Assembly: GCF_003855255.1 (NCBI RefSeq)
Contig: NZ_CP034072.1
Coordinates: forward strand, 2,994,901-3,058,900
From: Mycolicibacterium nivoides
GTDB lineage: Bacteria; Actinomycetota; Actinomycetes; Mycobacteriales; Mycobacteriaceae
DNA length: 64,000 nucleotides
Direction: 5' to 3'
Shown piece by piece: positions 51,774-59,969 of the stretch. Under the pieces are notes generated by a model. The model had not been told where the DNA came from. It did not search any database and saw nothing but the letters and a program-made list of their open reading frames with translations. The translations under genes were made by a program, and so were the position numbers. Positions within the stretch are counted from its first letter, which is position 1. The number at the start of each line of letters is the position of its first letter.

Positions 51774-52637
51774 TCAGCGGTAGGCGGCCAGGCCGTCAGC
51801 AAGTTCTTCCTCGTCGCCGTCGCGGATCGCGTAGAGGGCTTGCTGCAGAGCGAACGTGTCGCGGATCGGGGCAATGCGGTCAGGGAGTGCCCGGTTTGAC
51901 GAATTGTGCAGGGCAAGTACTCGCTCTAGGAATTCGCGACCGTAGCTGGCACTGATCGCCGCGAAGTCCTCGGCTTGGTCGCTGAGGGCTACATCGTCCC
52001 AGTCGAGGACTCCAGACAGATGTGGCAGGCCATCCCGCCACTCCCACAACACATTCTCAGCACCGAGGTCACCGTGGACGACTGCGTGGGTGAGATGGGG
52101 AAGGTTGTCGAGCGCTGCGAGTTCCCGCTCGGCCCGCAGACGGCCGTCGTGGGACATGAGCTGGAACAGCTCCGCGCGGACGCTCTCCGCGAATTCGCGC
52201 CATCGGACTTCCGGGGCCGCAGGAAGCTCCGCGCGTACCGTCTCGTTGGCGCCGACTCGGGCCAGAGCAGATAGCAATGTGGCGTACTGTTCGGCCACGG
52301 TTTCGGCCACCCGGTCATCATCGAGTGCGTCGTTTTCGAGCGGTTCCCCGGGAATTCTGCTGAGCAGCAGGAATGGCGTCTCATCGCTGCCATACGCACC
52401 GTCCTGGAGGAGAGGCTCAGGTGTGCGAAAACCGAGGTCGAGGCCGGCGAGCGTGCGTAGTGAGGTCACCCGCCCGGGCAACCGGTCAGCTGCTGCGCGA
52501 GTGCGAGCAAGGCACACGACGCGATCTGATCCGATGACCACGGTGTGGAATTGCCCTTGACGTACGAAAAGGTCGTCGAGACGGTCGTCGGGCAGCAGAC
52601 GGCTCAATAGAGTGCGGTGTGCCGCAACGACGCTCAT
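51774..52637 (-). CDS. Aminoglycoside phosphotransferase-family protein
   Basis: A 287-residue kinase-like enzyme. The catalytic loop is VHGDLGAENVLW (Asp as base, Asn for metal) and the metal motif GVLDWDDVALS. The substrate could be a small alcohol or antibiotic; drug resistance is not implied by the sequence. It stands alone between the oxidoreductase and a secreted hydrolase. Confidence 0.85.
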   Translation of the reverse strand: MSVVAAHRTLLSRLLPDDRLDDLFVRQGQFHTVVIGSDRVVCLARTRAAADRLPGRVTSLRTLAGLDLGFRTPEPLLQDGAYGSDETPFLLLSRIPGEPLENDALDDDRVAETVAEQYATLLSALARVGANETVRAELPAAPEVRWREFAESVRAELFQLMSHDGRLRAERELAALDNLPHLTHAVVHGDLGAENVLWEWRDGLPHLSGVLDWDDVALSDQAEDFAAISASYGREFLERVLALHNSSNRALPDRIAPIRDTFALQQALYAIRDGDEEELADGLAAYR

Positions 52638-52685
52638 GCGTCCTATGGTTTCACCCCGCGGACGTAGCGGACGTCTACGCAGTGG

Positions 52686-54575
52686 TCAGCTGGGCGAGCA
52701 TGTGCCCCCGGTGAACAGCTCGCAGGTGGTCTGCAACCCGTTGAGTACGCCGGCCGGAATCGCGGAGACGAAGTCGGTCAGGCTGACGGCGTGCAGTGAG
52801 GTGAGATCCGTGGCCTTCTGCGTGCCGATCAGCACCGCCACGGCGTCGCCTCGGGATGTGGTGATGGTGAATGAGTCGTCGCCGTCTCCGTATTGCCCCG
52901 CGCAGTCGGCTTGGCAGGCCCCGGTGGCGGGATCGATCTTTTCGTCGAACATGTCGTTGATCCACCCGGCGGACAGTTCGCGAACGGCCAGCGGGTTCTG
53001 CGGCTGCGGGAATCCGGCGATGGCATAGGCGGCGACCTGGATCAGCGGGTTGCCGCCCTGCATCGGGTCCATGTGCACACCGCCTTCGAGGACGACGCCG
53101 GTGAACTGGCCCGGCCGCGCCTCCGTCAGCTGGTCGTTGACGTCGCTGAACACGTTGAGGAAGTTCAGCGGGGCGCCGATCTCGTAGATCGGGATGTAGT
53201 CATTGGGATCGTCGTCGCTGGGGTCGGCGGTCCCGTTCGTTTCCAGCTCTTCGAGCCGGTCCATGGCGTCGGGGATGATCGAGCCCATCGGCACCGCGTC
53301 GTAAATCACCACGCCGGCAAGGTCGTTGGGCGCATCTAGGCCCTGCTCGCCCCGGCGGCTCAGCCCCTCGGCGTAGTACCCGGCGACCCCCGGTGCGAAC
53401 CCGCCGCCCAGCGAGTGCCCGACCAGGACGAACTGCGTCGGCACGTCGAGATTCTCCGTGCGGCCGGCCTTCAGCTCGGCGGTGTCCATGCTGGCGTTGA
53501 GCGCCGTGCGGTCGGGATCGAGGAACAACTGCGCGACCGCCTCGTGCAGATTGTCGCCGCCGAGCCACATGCCGTCTTCCTCGAACGGGTTCGACGTGAA
53601 GGTGGTGGTGACGACGATGCTGTTGGTCGTGTGGGCCAGATACGACGCGGTGTAGCTGTAGAGCGGTCCGTTCGCGAGGAAGCCGTGCTGCAGGTAGATC
53701 ATCCGGGTCGGTGGCTCACCGTTCGCGGATGTGGGGAAATACCAGTTGGATTCGACCTCGTGGCCTTCGGAGATGACCAGGGTGGACGTGCTGACCTCGA
53801 CGGAGTCGCGCAGTTCCGGCGGGACCACCGGGTCCCCGCCGACGGCGCGTTCGAGAGTGGCCAGGGTGTCGAAGATGGCGCCACTGATCACCGACAACGG
53901 CTTGGGATAGTTCTGCGGCTCGGGATTGAGTGTCAGGGCGCCGAGGCTGCGGATCACGACGTGAATCGCCTCGACCGGGTCGTTCTGCCGGGCCGCGGTT
54001 GCCGCGGCGAGGCCGTCGGGGCGGGCGTCGGCTTGGCCCGGGTCGGCCGGCGCCGTGGCGTTGCGCAATGTCCCAATCAGGCTGTTACGCAGTTCAGTTG
54101 CCGACTTCGGTCGCAATGCCGGGGCGTTCACGCCGTCACGCGGCCCCGCAAGGACCGACCGGATGCTGATCGGTGGCCGGACCCGGATCTCAGCCGTGCG
54201 CGCCGTCTTCTCGGTGACGCTGCGGGTCGCGTCGTCGACGATGTCGCGGGTGGCGTCGCCCACGTCGCGTACCGCTTTCCGAACTTCGCGGACCGAGTCC
54301 CGAATCGCGGTGCGAGCCTTCTCCGGACCTGTCTTCTTGGCCTTCGTGTCGGTAGCCGTGACACCTGAGACTTCGGACTTCGGCTGCTGTTTCGCCGAGC
54401 GCGCTTTCCGGTGCTGAGACTGTGGCTTTGCGTCGTTCTGCGTGGTCGACGGCTTCGCGTCCTGCTTCGACGCGCCGCCCTCCTCGGCGTTGGCGGTTCC
54501 CGCCCCGGCGAGTACGGCCGCCGATACTCCGGCCGTGAATACTCCGGCACCCACCCACGCCGCGACACGCGTCAT
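52686..54575 (-). CDS. Secreted alpha/beta hydrolase with long disordered leader
   Basis: A 629-residue exported protein. The signal peptide ends near residue 30 (GTANAEE). A Lys/Ser-rich region to about residue 125 is predicted disordered. The hydrolase domain follows, with YLQHGFLANGPL as oxyanion strand and the nucleophile in VGHSLGGGF at about residues 395-403. It carries six or more Cys in its last 150 residues. The family is common in mycobacteria; the substrate, possibly lipid esters, is unknown. Confidence 0.8.
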   Translation of the reverse strand: MTRVAAWVGAGVFTAGVSAAVLAGAGTANAEEGGASKQDAKPSTTQNDAKPQSQHRKARSAKQQPKSEVSGVTATDTKAKKTGPEKARTAIRDSVREVRKAVRDVGDATRDIVDDATRSVTEKTARTAEIRVRPPISIRSVLAGPRDGVNAPALRPKSATELRNSLIGTLRNATAPADPGQADARPDGLAAATAARQNDPVEAIHVVIRSLGALTLNPEPQNYPKPLSVISGAIFDTLATLERAVGGDPVVPPELRDSVEVSTSTLVISEGHEVESNWYFPTSANGEPPTRMIYLQHGFLANGPLYSYTASYLAHTTNSIVVTTTFTSNPFEEDGMWLGGDNLHEAVAQLFLDPDRTALNASMDTAELKAGRTENLDVPTQFVLVGHSLGGGFAPGVAGYYAEGLSRRGEQGLDAPNDLAGVVIYDAVPMGSIIPDAMDRLEELETNGTADPSDDDPNDYIPIYEIGAPLNFLNVFSDVNDQLTEARPGQFTGVVLEGGVHMDPMQGGNPLIQVAAYAIAGFPQPQNPLAVRELSAGWINDMFDEKIDPATGACQADCAGQYGDGDDSFTITTSRGDAVAVLIGTQKATDLTSLHAVSLTDFVSAIPAGVLNGLQTTCELFTGGTCSPS

Positions 54576-54690
54576 TATTCGCCCCCCGTTACATCGAATC
54601 CGACCTTTGTCACGCTAGCGGGGGTCGGCGCTTCGTCGGACGGGATTCGACGAGATGGCGGAAATGATCAGTCCAGCCGTTGTGCGAGCC

Positions 54691-55146
54691 CTAGCCGAGT
54701 TCGAGGGATTCGCGCGACATCCGGAAGAAGTGTCCGGTGCCGGTGTCCGTGCAGGTGACGCCCGCGGGTTGCGACTCACACTTCATCGGTCCGGCCGAAC
54801 GCGTCTGGCCGTAGGCCAGCGTGGGCATTCCGGTGTCGAAGATGGTGTCGCCGTGGCAGTGCACCTCGGGAGCGCTGCCCGGTTTCAGGCTGACGCGGTC
54901 GCCCCAGTCCAGGTGGCAGTTCGCCGGTTTGGCCGGCGGGATGTAGGTGTGGTCGCGGATCTCGCAGACGACGCCGTTGCTGCCGTCGAAGCCGTTCGGG
55001 ACCAGGCACCAGATGTTGCCCGAGGGGGTGACGAACTTGGGCGGTGGCGGGCAGGCGTATGCGGTCGCAGGAAGAGCGATGACGGCCGCCGCCGCGGCGA
55101 CGAACGGGATGAGGTGACGCTGGATTGTGCTCATAGTCTTGAGCAT
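54691..55146 (-). CDS. Secreted Cys-rich protein (DUF6636-like)
   Basis: A 151-residue exported protein. The signal peptide ends in ATAYACPPPP; an alternative start is at 55134. The mature part has TPSGNIWCLV, VVCEI, ANCHLDWG, VHCHG and VTCTD blocks with Cys in pairs, as in DUF6636 proteins, and would form a disulfide-bonded beta domain. It is probably co-transcribed with the racemase-like gene 24 nt upstream. A 28-bp motif lies 13-40 nt before its start. Confidence 0.78.
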   Translation of the reverse strand: MLKTMSTIQRHLIPFVAAAAAVIALPATAYACPPPPKFVTPSGNIWCLVPNGFDGSNGVVCEIRDHTYIPPAKPANCHLDWGDRVSLKPGSAPEVHCHGDTIFDTGMPTLAYGQTRSAGPMKCESQPAGVTCTDTGTGHFFRMSRESLELG

Positions 55147-55158
55147 GTGGGGCCGGCC

Positions 55159-55186
55159 TTGCGGAATTCTCAATGGACTCTGGCGG
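55159..55186. promoter_or_regulatory. SARP-type motif copy 2
   Basis: This 28-bp stretch matches 57895-57922 at 22 of 28 positions, with the shared core ATTCTCAA. Heptad-like units TTGCGGA and TGGCGGG start 22 bp apart, the spacing used by SARP activators. It lies in front of the secreted Cys-rich gene and overlaps the end of the racemase gene. Confidence 0.6.
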
Positions 55187-55946
55187 GGAGCGGGCATGTT
55201 GTGGCGGTCAGTTCCACTCCCCAGGCGAGCGCCGCACCGCGCCGCATGGCCTCGGTATCGCCGCTGGTCAGATAGGCCCTCGGAGCCACCGGACCGGCCT
55301 GGGCGGCGGGATGGCGCGCGGCGATCGCGGCGGCCAGCCGCTCAACCGGGTCGATCAGCGTGGTGTTGGGCAAGGCATCGGCGAACCAGTCGCTGACGGC
55401 TGGATAGTGGGTGCACGCCAAGACCACGGCTTGGGCCCGTTGTAGCGGGGCGACGATTCGGCGCAGGTCGGCGACGAACCCCGGTGAGCCGGTGCTACCT
55501 GCCTCGATGTGCGCCGACAACGGTTGGGCCACCCGGGACAGCACCTCACGTCCGGGCCGGGCCAGCCCGCGCCGGTAGCAGCCGCTGGCGATGGTGCGTC
55601 GCCCGCCGACGATGCCGACGGGTCCCCGGAGGTGATCGGGCACCGACGCCAGGCCGTGACTGATGATGCCCTCCACCGGCACCGGCGCCTGGCTCAGGCG
55701 CGGGGCGACGGTGCTCGCCGCATTGCAGGCCAGCACCGCCTCGGTAGCGCCCCTACGGGCGAGCTCGGACACCACGTCGTAGAGCCGGGCCGTCAGGTCC
55801 GCGCTGCGCATCCGGCCGTAGGGCATGGCCCCGGCATCCGACCAGTACAGCACCGGCAATCCCGGTGCGCGCCGGTCCAGTTCACGCACCAGCCCGATGC
55901 CTCCGATGCCCCAGTCGACGATGCCGAGGCACGCCGTCGGCGTCAT
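55170..55946 (-). CDS. Asp/Glu racemase-like protein
   Basis: A 258-residue protein of the aspartate/glutamate racemase superfamily. The paired catalytic cysteines are C74 in LACNAAST and C178 in LACTHYP. The N-terminal substrate motif is D11-W12 where glutamate racemases have Asp-Ser, which should alter substrate recognition. The YGRMRSADL segment stands for the usual YG motif. It overlaps the upstream cupin-methyltransferase gene by 4 nt, so the two work together. It may be a second MurI or a paralogue acting on another substrate. Confidence 0.82.
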   Translation of the reverse strand: MTPTACLGIVDWGIGGIGLVRELDRRAPGLPVLYWSDAGAMPYGRMRSADLTARLYDVVSELARRGATEAVLACNAASTVAPRLSQAPVPVEGIISHGLASVPDHLRGPVGIVGGRRTIASGCYRRGLARPGREVLSRVAQPLSAHIEAGSTGSPGFVADLRRIVAPLQRAQAVVLACTHYPAVSDWFADALPNTTLIDPVERLAAAIAARHPAAQAGPVAPRAYLTSGDTEAMRRGAALAWGVELTATTCPLPARVH

Positions 55947-57871
55947 GGGTAGGTGAGCGGGGCCGTGAGCCCCTTGTCGAGCGGTCCGGAGTCGAACGCC
56001 ATCACGCGCTGTGACGGTGTCGCGGTCAGTAGCCGGAGCCGCGTACCGGGGAACCGGCTGGCGAAGTACCAGCGATACTCGTGTTCAGCACGGATCGGGT
56101 TGTGCCGCAGCATCTCGCGCCATGCCGGGTGGCTGGTCAACGCCGTCAGGTCGGCGGCGAACTGTGGCCGGGCCCGACGCGTGCGCACATGCTCGAACGC
56201 TGACCGGGCCAGCACCGGGAGTTCGCGAACCCGCACCGGATGCTCGACCATGTCCACCACCCAGAGCCGCCCGCCGGGCGCCAACACCCGGCGGATCTCG
56301 GCCATCACCGGATCCCAATCCAGGTACCGGAACGACAGAAAGCAGATCACCACGTCGACGTGATCGTCGGGGATGTCCAGCTGTGGACCGTCGACAGCGG
56401 TGAACCGCAGCCGGGAACGATGCCGGCCACGGTTGCGCGCCTGGGCGAGCATGCCCGAGGAGATGTCCACGCCGATGCCGAAGTCGAGCGCGCCGTCGTC
56501 GTCCAATGCACGCAGCAACGCACCAGTGCCACAGCCGATTTCAAGTACCCGCAGCCCCCGGCCGAGTTCGTCCCGGGCATGTGCGGCACGTTCGGACACC
56601 CACCGCCACTCGGCGCCGCGCACCCTGATGTCGGCGTAGGCACGGTCGTAGAGCTCGGCCACCGGATCGTACGAGCCGACAGAACCGGCGGGGTCGGGCA
56701 TGCTGAGTACCGGCGGCTGCGCTGCCGCTCCGAGGTACTTGCGCGCGGCGCCGAGCGGCCCGTGCGACTTCCGTCCCGGCGTGTCGATCAGGTAGAGATC
56801 GGCGCGGGACATCGGGCGGCGCCCCGCCCAAGAAAACCGGTCCTTACGCGCCGACACCGTGGTGTAGTTGCGGTTCCCGAACGCGGGCACACCGAACACG
56901 TTGGCGAAGAACGGTGCGAACCAGCGCGCGGTGCGGCAGGCATGGAAGTAGGCCTGCCCGGTAGCAGTGAAAGGGATTGCCATCGAGCGCCATTCGTGCG
57001 GCGAGAACTGCTCGGGCCAGCCGGTCGATCCGAACATCGGGCCATACATTCCGGAATGGCTGATGAGATGCAACTGATCGATCACGCGGCCTGTCTCGGC
57101 CATTCGGGCGAGTTCCGCGACGAACTCCGCCTTGTGGTGCAGGCCCGACACCTTGACCTCGGCATCGGGATGGGCGGCCGCCAGCTCACGCGCCATCGTC
57201 GCGGCGGCCACCGCGAACTCGGCCGATCCACCCCGGTAGTGCGTGGTGTGGGCCACCCAGATCACCGGTGTAGCAAGCGTTTCAGGGGATATCTGGGTGA
57301 ACGGAATACGCGGGTGCTGCTCTTGCGGGATCCAGGCACCGTAGTTGCCGACCAACTCCAACATCTCGGAGCGATCCACATCGAACACCCTCATGCTGGT
57401 GGCAGGCGGGCTGTAGAAATGCAGGGTCAATCCCCCATCCAGGCCGGCCATATCGTGGATCACCTCGCTGGTGATGCTCGTGACCTCGCCGGCGTGGTGC
57501 TCGGTGCTGCTGGTGACCGTCAACCGTGGACCGTTCCAGTCGAACCGCCGCTCCTCGAACCGGCCGTCCAGGGCGATGACGAAACCGCCTGCCCCGCCGT
57601 GATCGTGAGGTGCGCAGCGTTGCCCTGGTCGCCACCGGGCCAGCATGATCTCGACTTCGTCGTCGACGCGCAAGATCGTCCGGGAGTACGGCTCACCGTC
57701 ATTCGGGTCGGTCGCCCTCTTGTCCAGTGCCGGCTTCGCACGGGCCACCCGAGCCAACAGTTCGGGTCCGGGGACCTCTCCCCTGACCGCGACGCCGGCC
57801 AATGTATCCAGCAGCGAATCGAGCCCGGCGGCGTCGTCGTGCCGGGCGGGCAGGTGCGAAATGGTGGTCAT
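55943..57871 (-). CDS. Cupin / caspase-like? / methyltransferase fusion protein
   Basis: A 642-residue three-part protein. Residues 1-170 look like a cysteine-dioxygenase-type cupin with H89-D-H91 and further His at 139 and 151. Residues 200-370 are unassigned; they contain LHLISHSGMYG (H272) and AYFHACRTA (C312), the His and Cys arrangement of clan CD (caspase/CHAT-like) peptidases. Residues 400-600 are a class I methyltransferase with VLEIGCGTG at 442-450 and LAPGGRLWVVDM. It begins the minus-strand operon and diverges from the SARP gene. Cupin and methyltransferase calls are fairly firm; the middle is inference. Confidence 0.72.
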   Translation of the reverse strand: MTTISHLPARHDDAAGLDSLLDTLAGVAVRGEVPGPELLARVARAKPALDKRATDPNDGEPYSRTILRVDDEVEIMLARWRPGQRCAPHDHGGAGGFVIALDGRFEERRFDWNGPRLTVTSSTEHHAGEVTSITSEVIHDMAGLDGGLTLHFYSPPATSMRVFDVDRSEMLELVGNYGAWIPQEQHPRIPFTQISPETLATPVIWVAHTTHYRGGSAEFAVAAATMARELAAAHPDAEVKVSGLHHKAEFVAELARMAETGRVIDQLHLISHSGMYGPMFGSTGWPEQFSPHEWRSMAIPFTATGQAYFHACRTARWFAPFFANVFGVPAFGNRNYTTVSARKDRFSWAGRRPMSRADLYLIDTPGRKSHGPLGAARKYLGAAAQPPVLSMPDPAGSVGSYDPVAELYDRAYADIRVRGAEWRWVSERAAHARDELGRGLRVLEIGCGTGALLRALDDDGALDFGIGVDISSGMLAQARNRGRHRSRLRFTAVDGPQLDIPDDHVDVVICFLSFRYLDWDPVMAEIRRVLAPGGRLWVVDMVEHPVRVRELPVLARSAFEHVRTRRARPQFAADLTALTSHPAWREMLRHNPIRAEHEYRWYFASRFPGTRLRLLTATPSQRVMAFDSGPLDKGLTAPLTYP

Positions 57872-57894
57872 GCCGGAACGATGACGCCGACACC

Positions 57895-57922
57895 TTGCAG
57901 GATTCTCAACGGATCCTTGCGG
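57895..57922. promoter_or_regulatory. SARP-type motif copy 1
   Basis: TTGCAGG (57895-57901) and TTGCGGT (57917-57923) are direct heptads 22 bp apart, with ATTCTCAA between. It sits in the 110-nt region between the fusion protein gene and the SARP gene. The second copy at 55159-55186 has the same arrangement. Confidence 0.62.
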
Positions 57923-57981
57923 TAGCGCCGCCTAGCGTCACAATGGGATGCGGACCGCGCCGAACACCGGGAAGGCTTGTG

Positions 57982-59115
57982 ATGAGCAGTACTCGTCTCG
58001 GGTTCGGTCTGCTGGGTCCGCTGCAGGTCTCCGTGAACGACGCGCCTGTCGCTCTGGGTACGCCCAAACAGCGCGCGGTGCTGGCATTCCTGCTGATCAA
58101 CCGTAATCGGGCGATCAGCACCGAATCGCTGATCGACGCTGTCTGGGACGGCGAGCCGGTGCCAGCGGCCCGCGCCACCATCCACACGCACGTCTCCAAC
58201 TTGCGTCGCCTGCTCGGCAGTGGTGAGCCGGAGACACCCGCAGCGCTTGTCAAAGCGGCTCCCGGTTATCGGCTCAACGTGGCTGCCGGCAGTTGCGATC
58301 TGGACCGGTTCATCGCCGAGAAGAGTGCCGGGATCAACGCTGCCGCAGCCGGTCGGTTCGAGGCAGCCGGCACGCACCTGGCCGCAGCGTTGGCCCAATG
58401 GCGCGGCGACGTCCTCGAAGATCTGCGCGGATTCCGATTCGCCGATACCTTCGCCGCGGCCTTGGCCGAGGACCACGTGCTGGTACACACCAGCCGCGCT
58501 GAGGCCGAGATCGCCTGCGGGCGCGCCGCAACCGTCATCGCCGACCTGGAAGATCTCGCCACCAAGCATCCGTACCGCGAACCCGTGTGGGCTCAACTCA
58601 TCACCGCCTACTACCTCGCGGAGCGGCAGTCCGATGCGCTCCAGGCCTACCGGCGCGTCAAATCGGTACTGGCCGAAGACCTCGGCATCGACCCCGGACC
58701 CACCCTCAGTGCGCTGCATGCGCGGATCCTGCGTCAGGAGCGCCTCGATATCCGGCAGGCCGCCATGGCCACCGCGGCGCGCACCGTGAGCGCCGGACGC
58801 ACCGCCGCCAGTCGAGGTGCGACGGCCGCCGCGCTGCGCGACGCCGACGGACGCCGATACCCGTTGAAGCCGAACGTCACCCGGATCGGCCGGTTACCCG
58901 ACAACGACATCGTGCTCGATGACGCCGAGATCAGCCGCCACCATGCCGTGATCATCGACACCGGAAGCAGTTTCGTCATCACCGATCTGCAGTCGGCGAA
59001 CGGCGTGCAGGTGCGGCAGGAACGTATCCACCCCAGTGCCACCGTCGGCGACGGCGACCACATCCGCATCTGCAGCCGCGAGTTCACCTTCGAACTTCAA
59101 AGCGCTGCGCCGTGA
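57982..59115 (+). CDS. SARP-FHA transcriptional regulator (EmbR-like)
   Basis: A 377-residue regulator. Residues 1-100 are an OmpR-like DNA-binding domain, 105-255 a bacterial transcriptional activation (BTAD) domain, and 295-377 a C-terminal FHA domain with G303-R304, S318-R319-H320 and N340-G341. The order matches EmbR, in which phosphorylation by the kinase PknH is read by FHA. ATG at 57982 is preferred because the upstream frame is low-complexity. It overlaps the hydrolase gene by 4 nt. Confidence 0.93.
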   Translation: MSSTRLGFGLLGPLQVSVNDAPVALGTPKQRAVLAFLLINRNRAISTESLIDAVWDGEPVPAARATIHTHVSNLRRLLGSGEPETPAALVKAAPGYRLNVAAGSCDLDRFIAEKSAGINAAAAGRFEAAGTHLAAALAQWRGDVLEDLRGFRFADTFAAALAEDHVLVHTSRAEAEIACGRAATVIADLEDLATKHPYREPVWAQLITAYYLAERQSDALQAYRRVKSVLAEDLGIDPGPTLSALHARILRQERLDIRQAAMATAARTVSAGRTAASRGATAAALRDADGRRYPLKPNVTRIGRLPDNDIVLDDAEISRHHAVIIDTGSSFVITDLQSANGVQVRQERIHPSATVGDGDHIRICSREFTFELQSAAP

Positions 59116-59969
59116 CATCCATTCGCAGCGGCCGGGTGTGGGCCCTCATCGCCGTCTTCGCCGCGATCGCGCTCGCCGCGGGGGTGATCATCGGGACTCA
59201 CCTCGGTTCACGCGGGTCCGCACCGGAACGCTCCACGGCTGCCACGTCACTGGCCGCGGAGTTCGCCCGGCTGCAGCCCCAGTTACATGCCGTGGCGGGC
59301 ATCGCGCTCAGCGGGGTCGGACCCGGACAGGAGCCGATGACCTTGGGCGAGTGGCAGAGCGGCCCCGCCTGGTCGACGATCAAGGTGCCGTTGATCATCG
59401 CCGCGCTCCGTGAGGAGGAGCCCCCGCGGGTCACCGAGCCCATGACTGCGGCCATTACCGAATCCGACAATGCCGCAGCGGAATCGATCTGGGAGAGCCT
59501 GGGCTCGCCGGCCGAGGCCGCAAGTAAGGTCGAAAACGTGCTGCGGCAGGCCGGTGATCCCACAATCGTCCAATCGCAACGGGTGCGCCCGGAGTTCAGC
59601 GCCTCGGGGCAGACCGACTGGCCGCTCACGGATCAGGTGAAGTTCACCTCGGTTGCCGTGTGCGACAACGAGAACGATCCGGTATTCGACCTCATGGGAC
59701 GGGTCGAACCCGATCAACGGTGGGGCATCGGCACGATTGCCGACAGCCGACTCAAAGGTGGCTGGGGACCGTCACCCACAGGTGGGTATCTGGTTCGCCA
59801 GATCGGTGTCCTGACCACCCCGACGGGAATGGTGGCCGTGGCGTTGGCGGCGCTGCCGGATTCGGGGAAGTTCGAGGACGGAACCGCCGCGCTTACGCGG
59901 ATGGCCACTTGGCTGCGTGAACGTCTGGGTGCCCTGCCGACGGGACACTGCCCGGCTCACCAGAGATAG
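59112..59969 (+). CDS. Membrane-anchored serine hydrolase (beta-lactamase fold)
   Basis: A 285-residue protein. One transmembrane helix (about residues 8-28) anchors an outer domain with penicillin-binding motifs: S88-T-I-K91, S118-D119-N120 and a KGGWGPS segment in place of KTG. This suggests a class A beta-lactamase-like or DD-peptidase-like enzyme. The start is GTG at 59112, overlapping the SARP stop (GTGA), so the two are co-expressed. It converges on the kinase gene with a 13-nt overlap. Confidence 0.83.
   Translation: MTSIRSGRVWALIAVFAAIALAAGVIIGTHLGSRGSAPERSTAATSLAAEFARLQPQLHAVAGIALSGVGPGQEPMTLGEWQSGPAWSTIKVPLIIAALREEEPPRVTEPMTAAITESDNAAAESIWESLGSPAEAASKVENVLRQAGDPTIVQSQRVRPEFSASGQTDWPLTDQVKFTSVAVCDNENDPVFDLMGRVEPDQRWGIGTIADSRLKGGWGPSPTGGYLVRQIGVLTTPTGMVAVALAALPDSGKFEDGTAALTRMATWLRERLGALPTGHCPAHQR

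Noticed and set aside
51774..52637. Aminoglycoside resistance gene
   Set aside because: Kinase motifs are present, but the family has many non-resistance members and there is no resistance context.
56240..57925. 561-codon plus-strand open frame opposite the fusion protein gene
   Set aside because: No domain is recognisable, and the minus strand has cupin and methyltransferase motifs.
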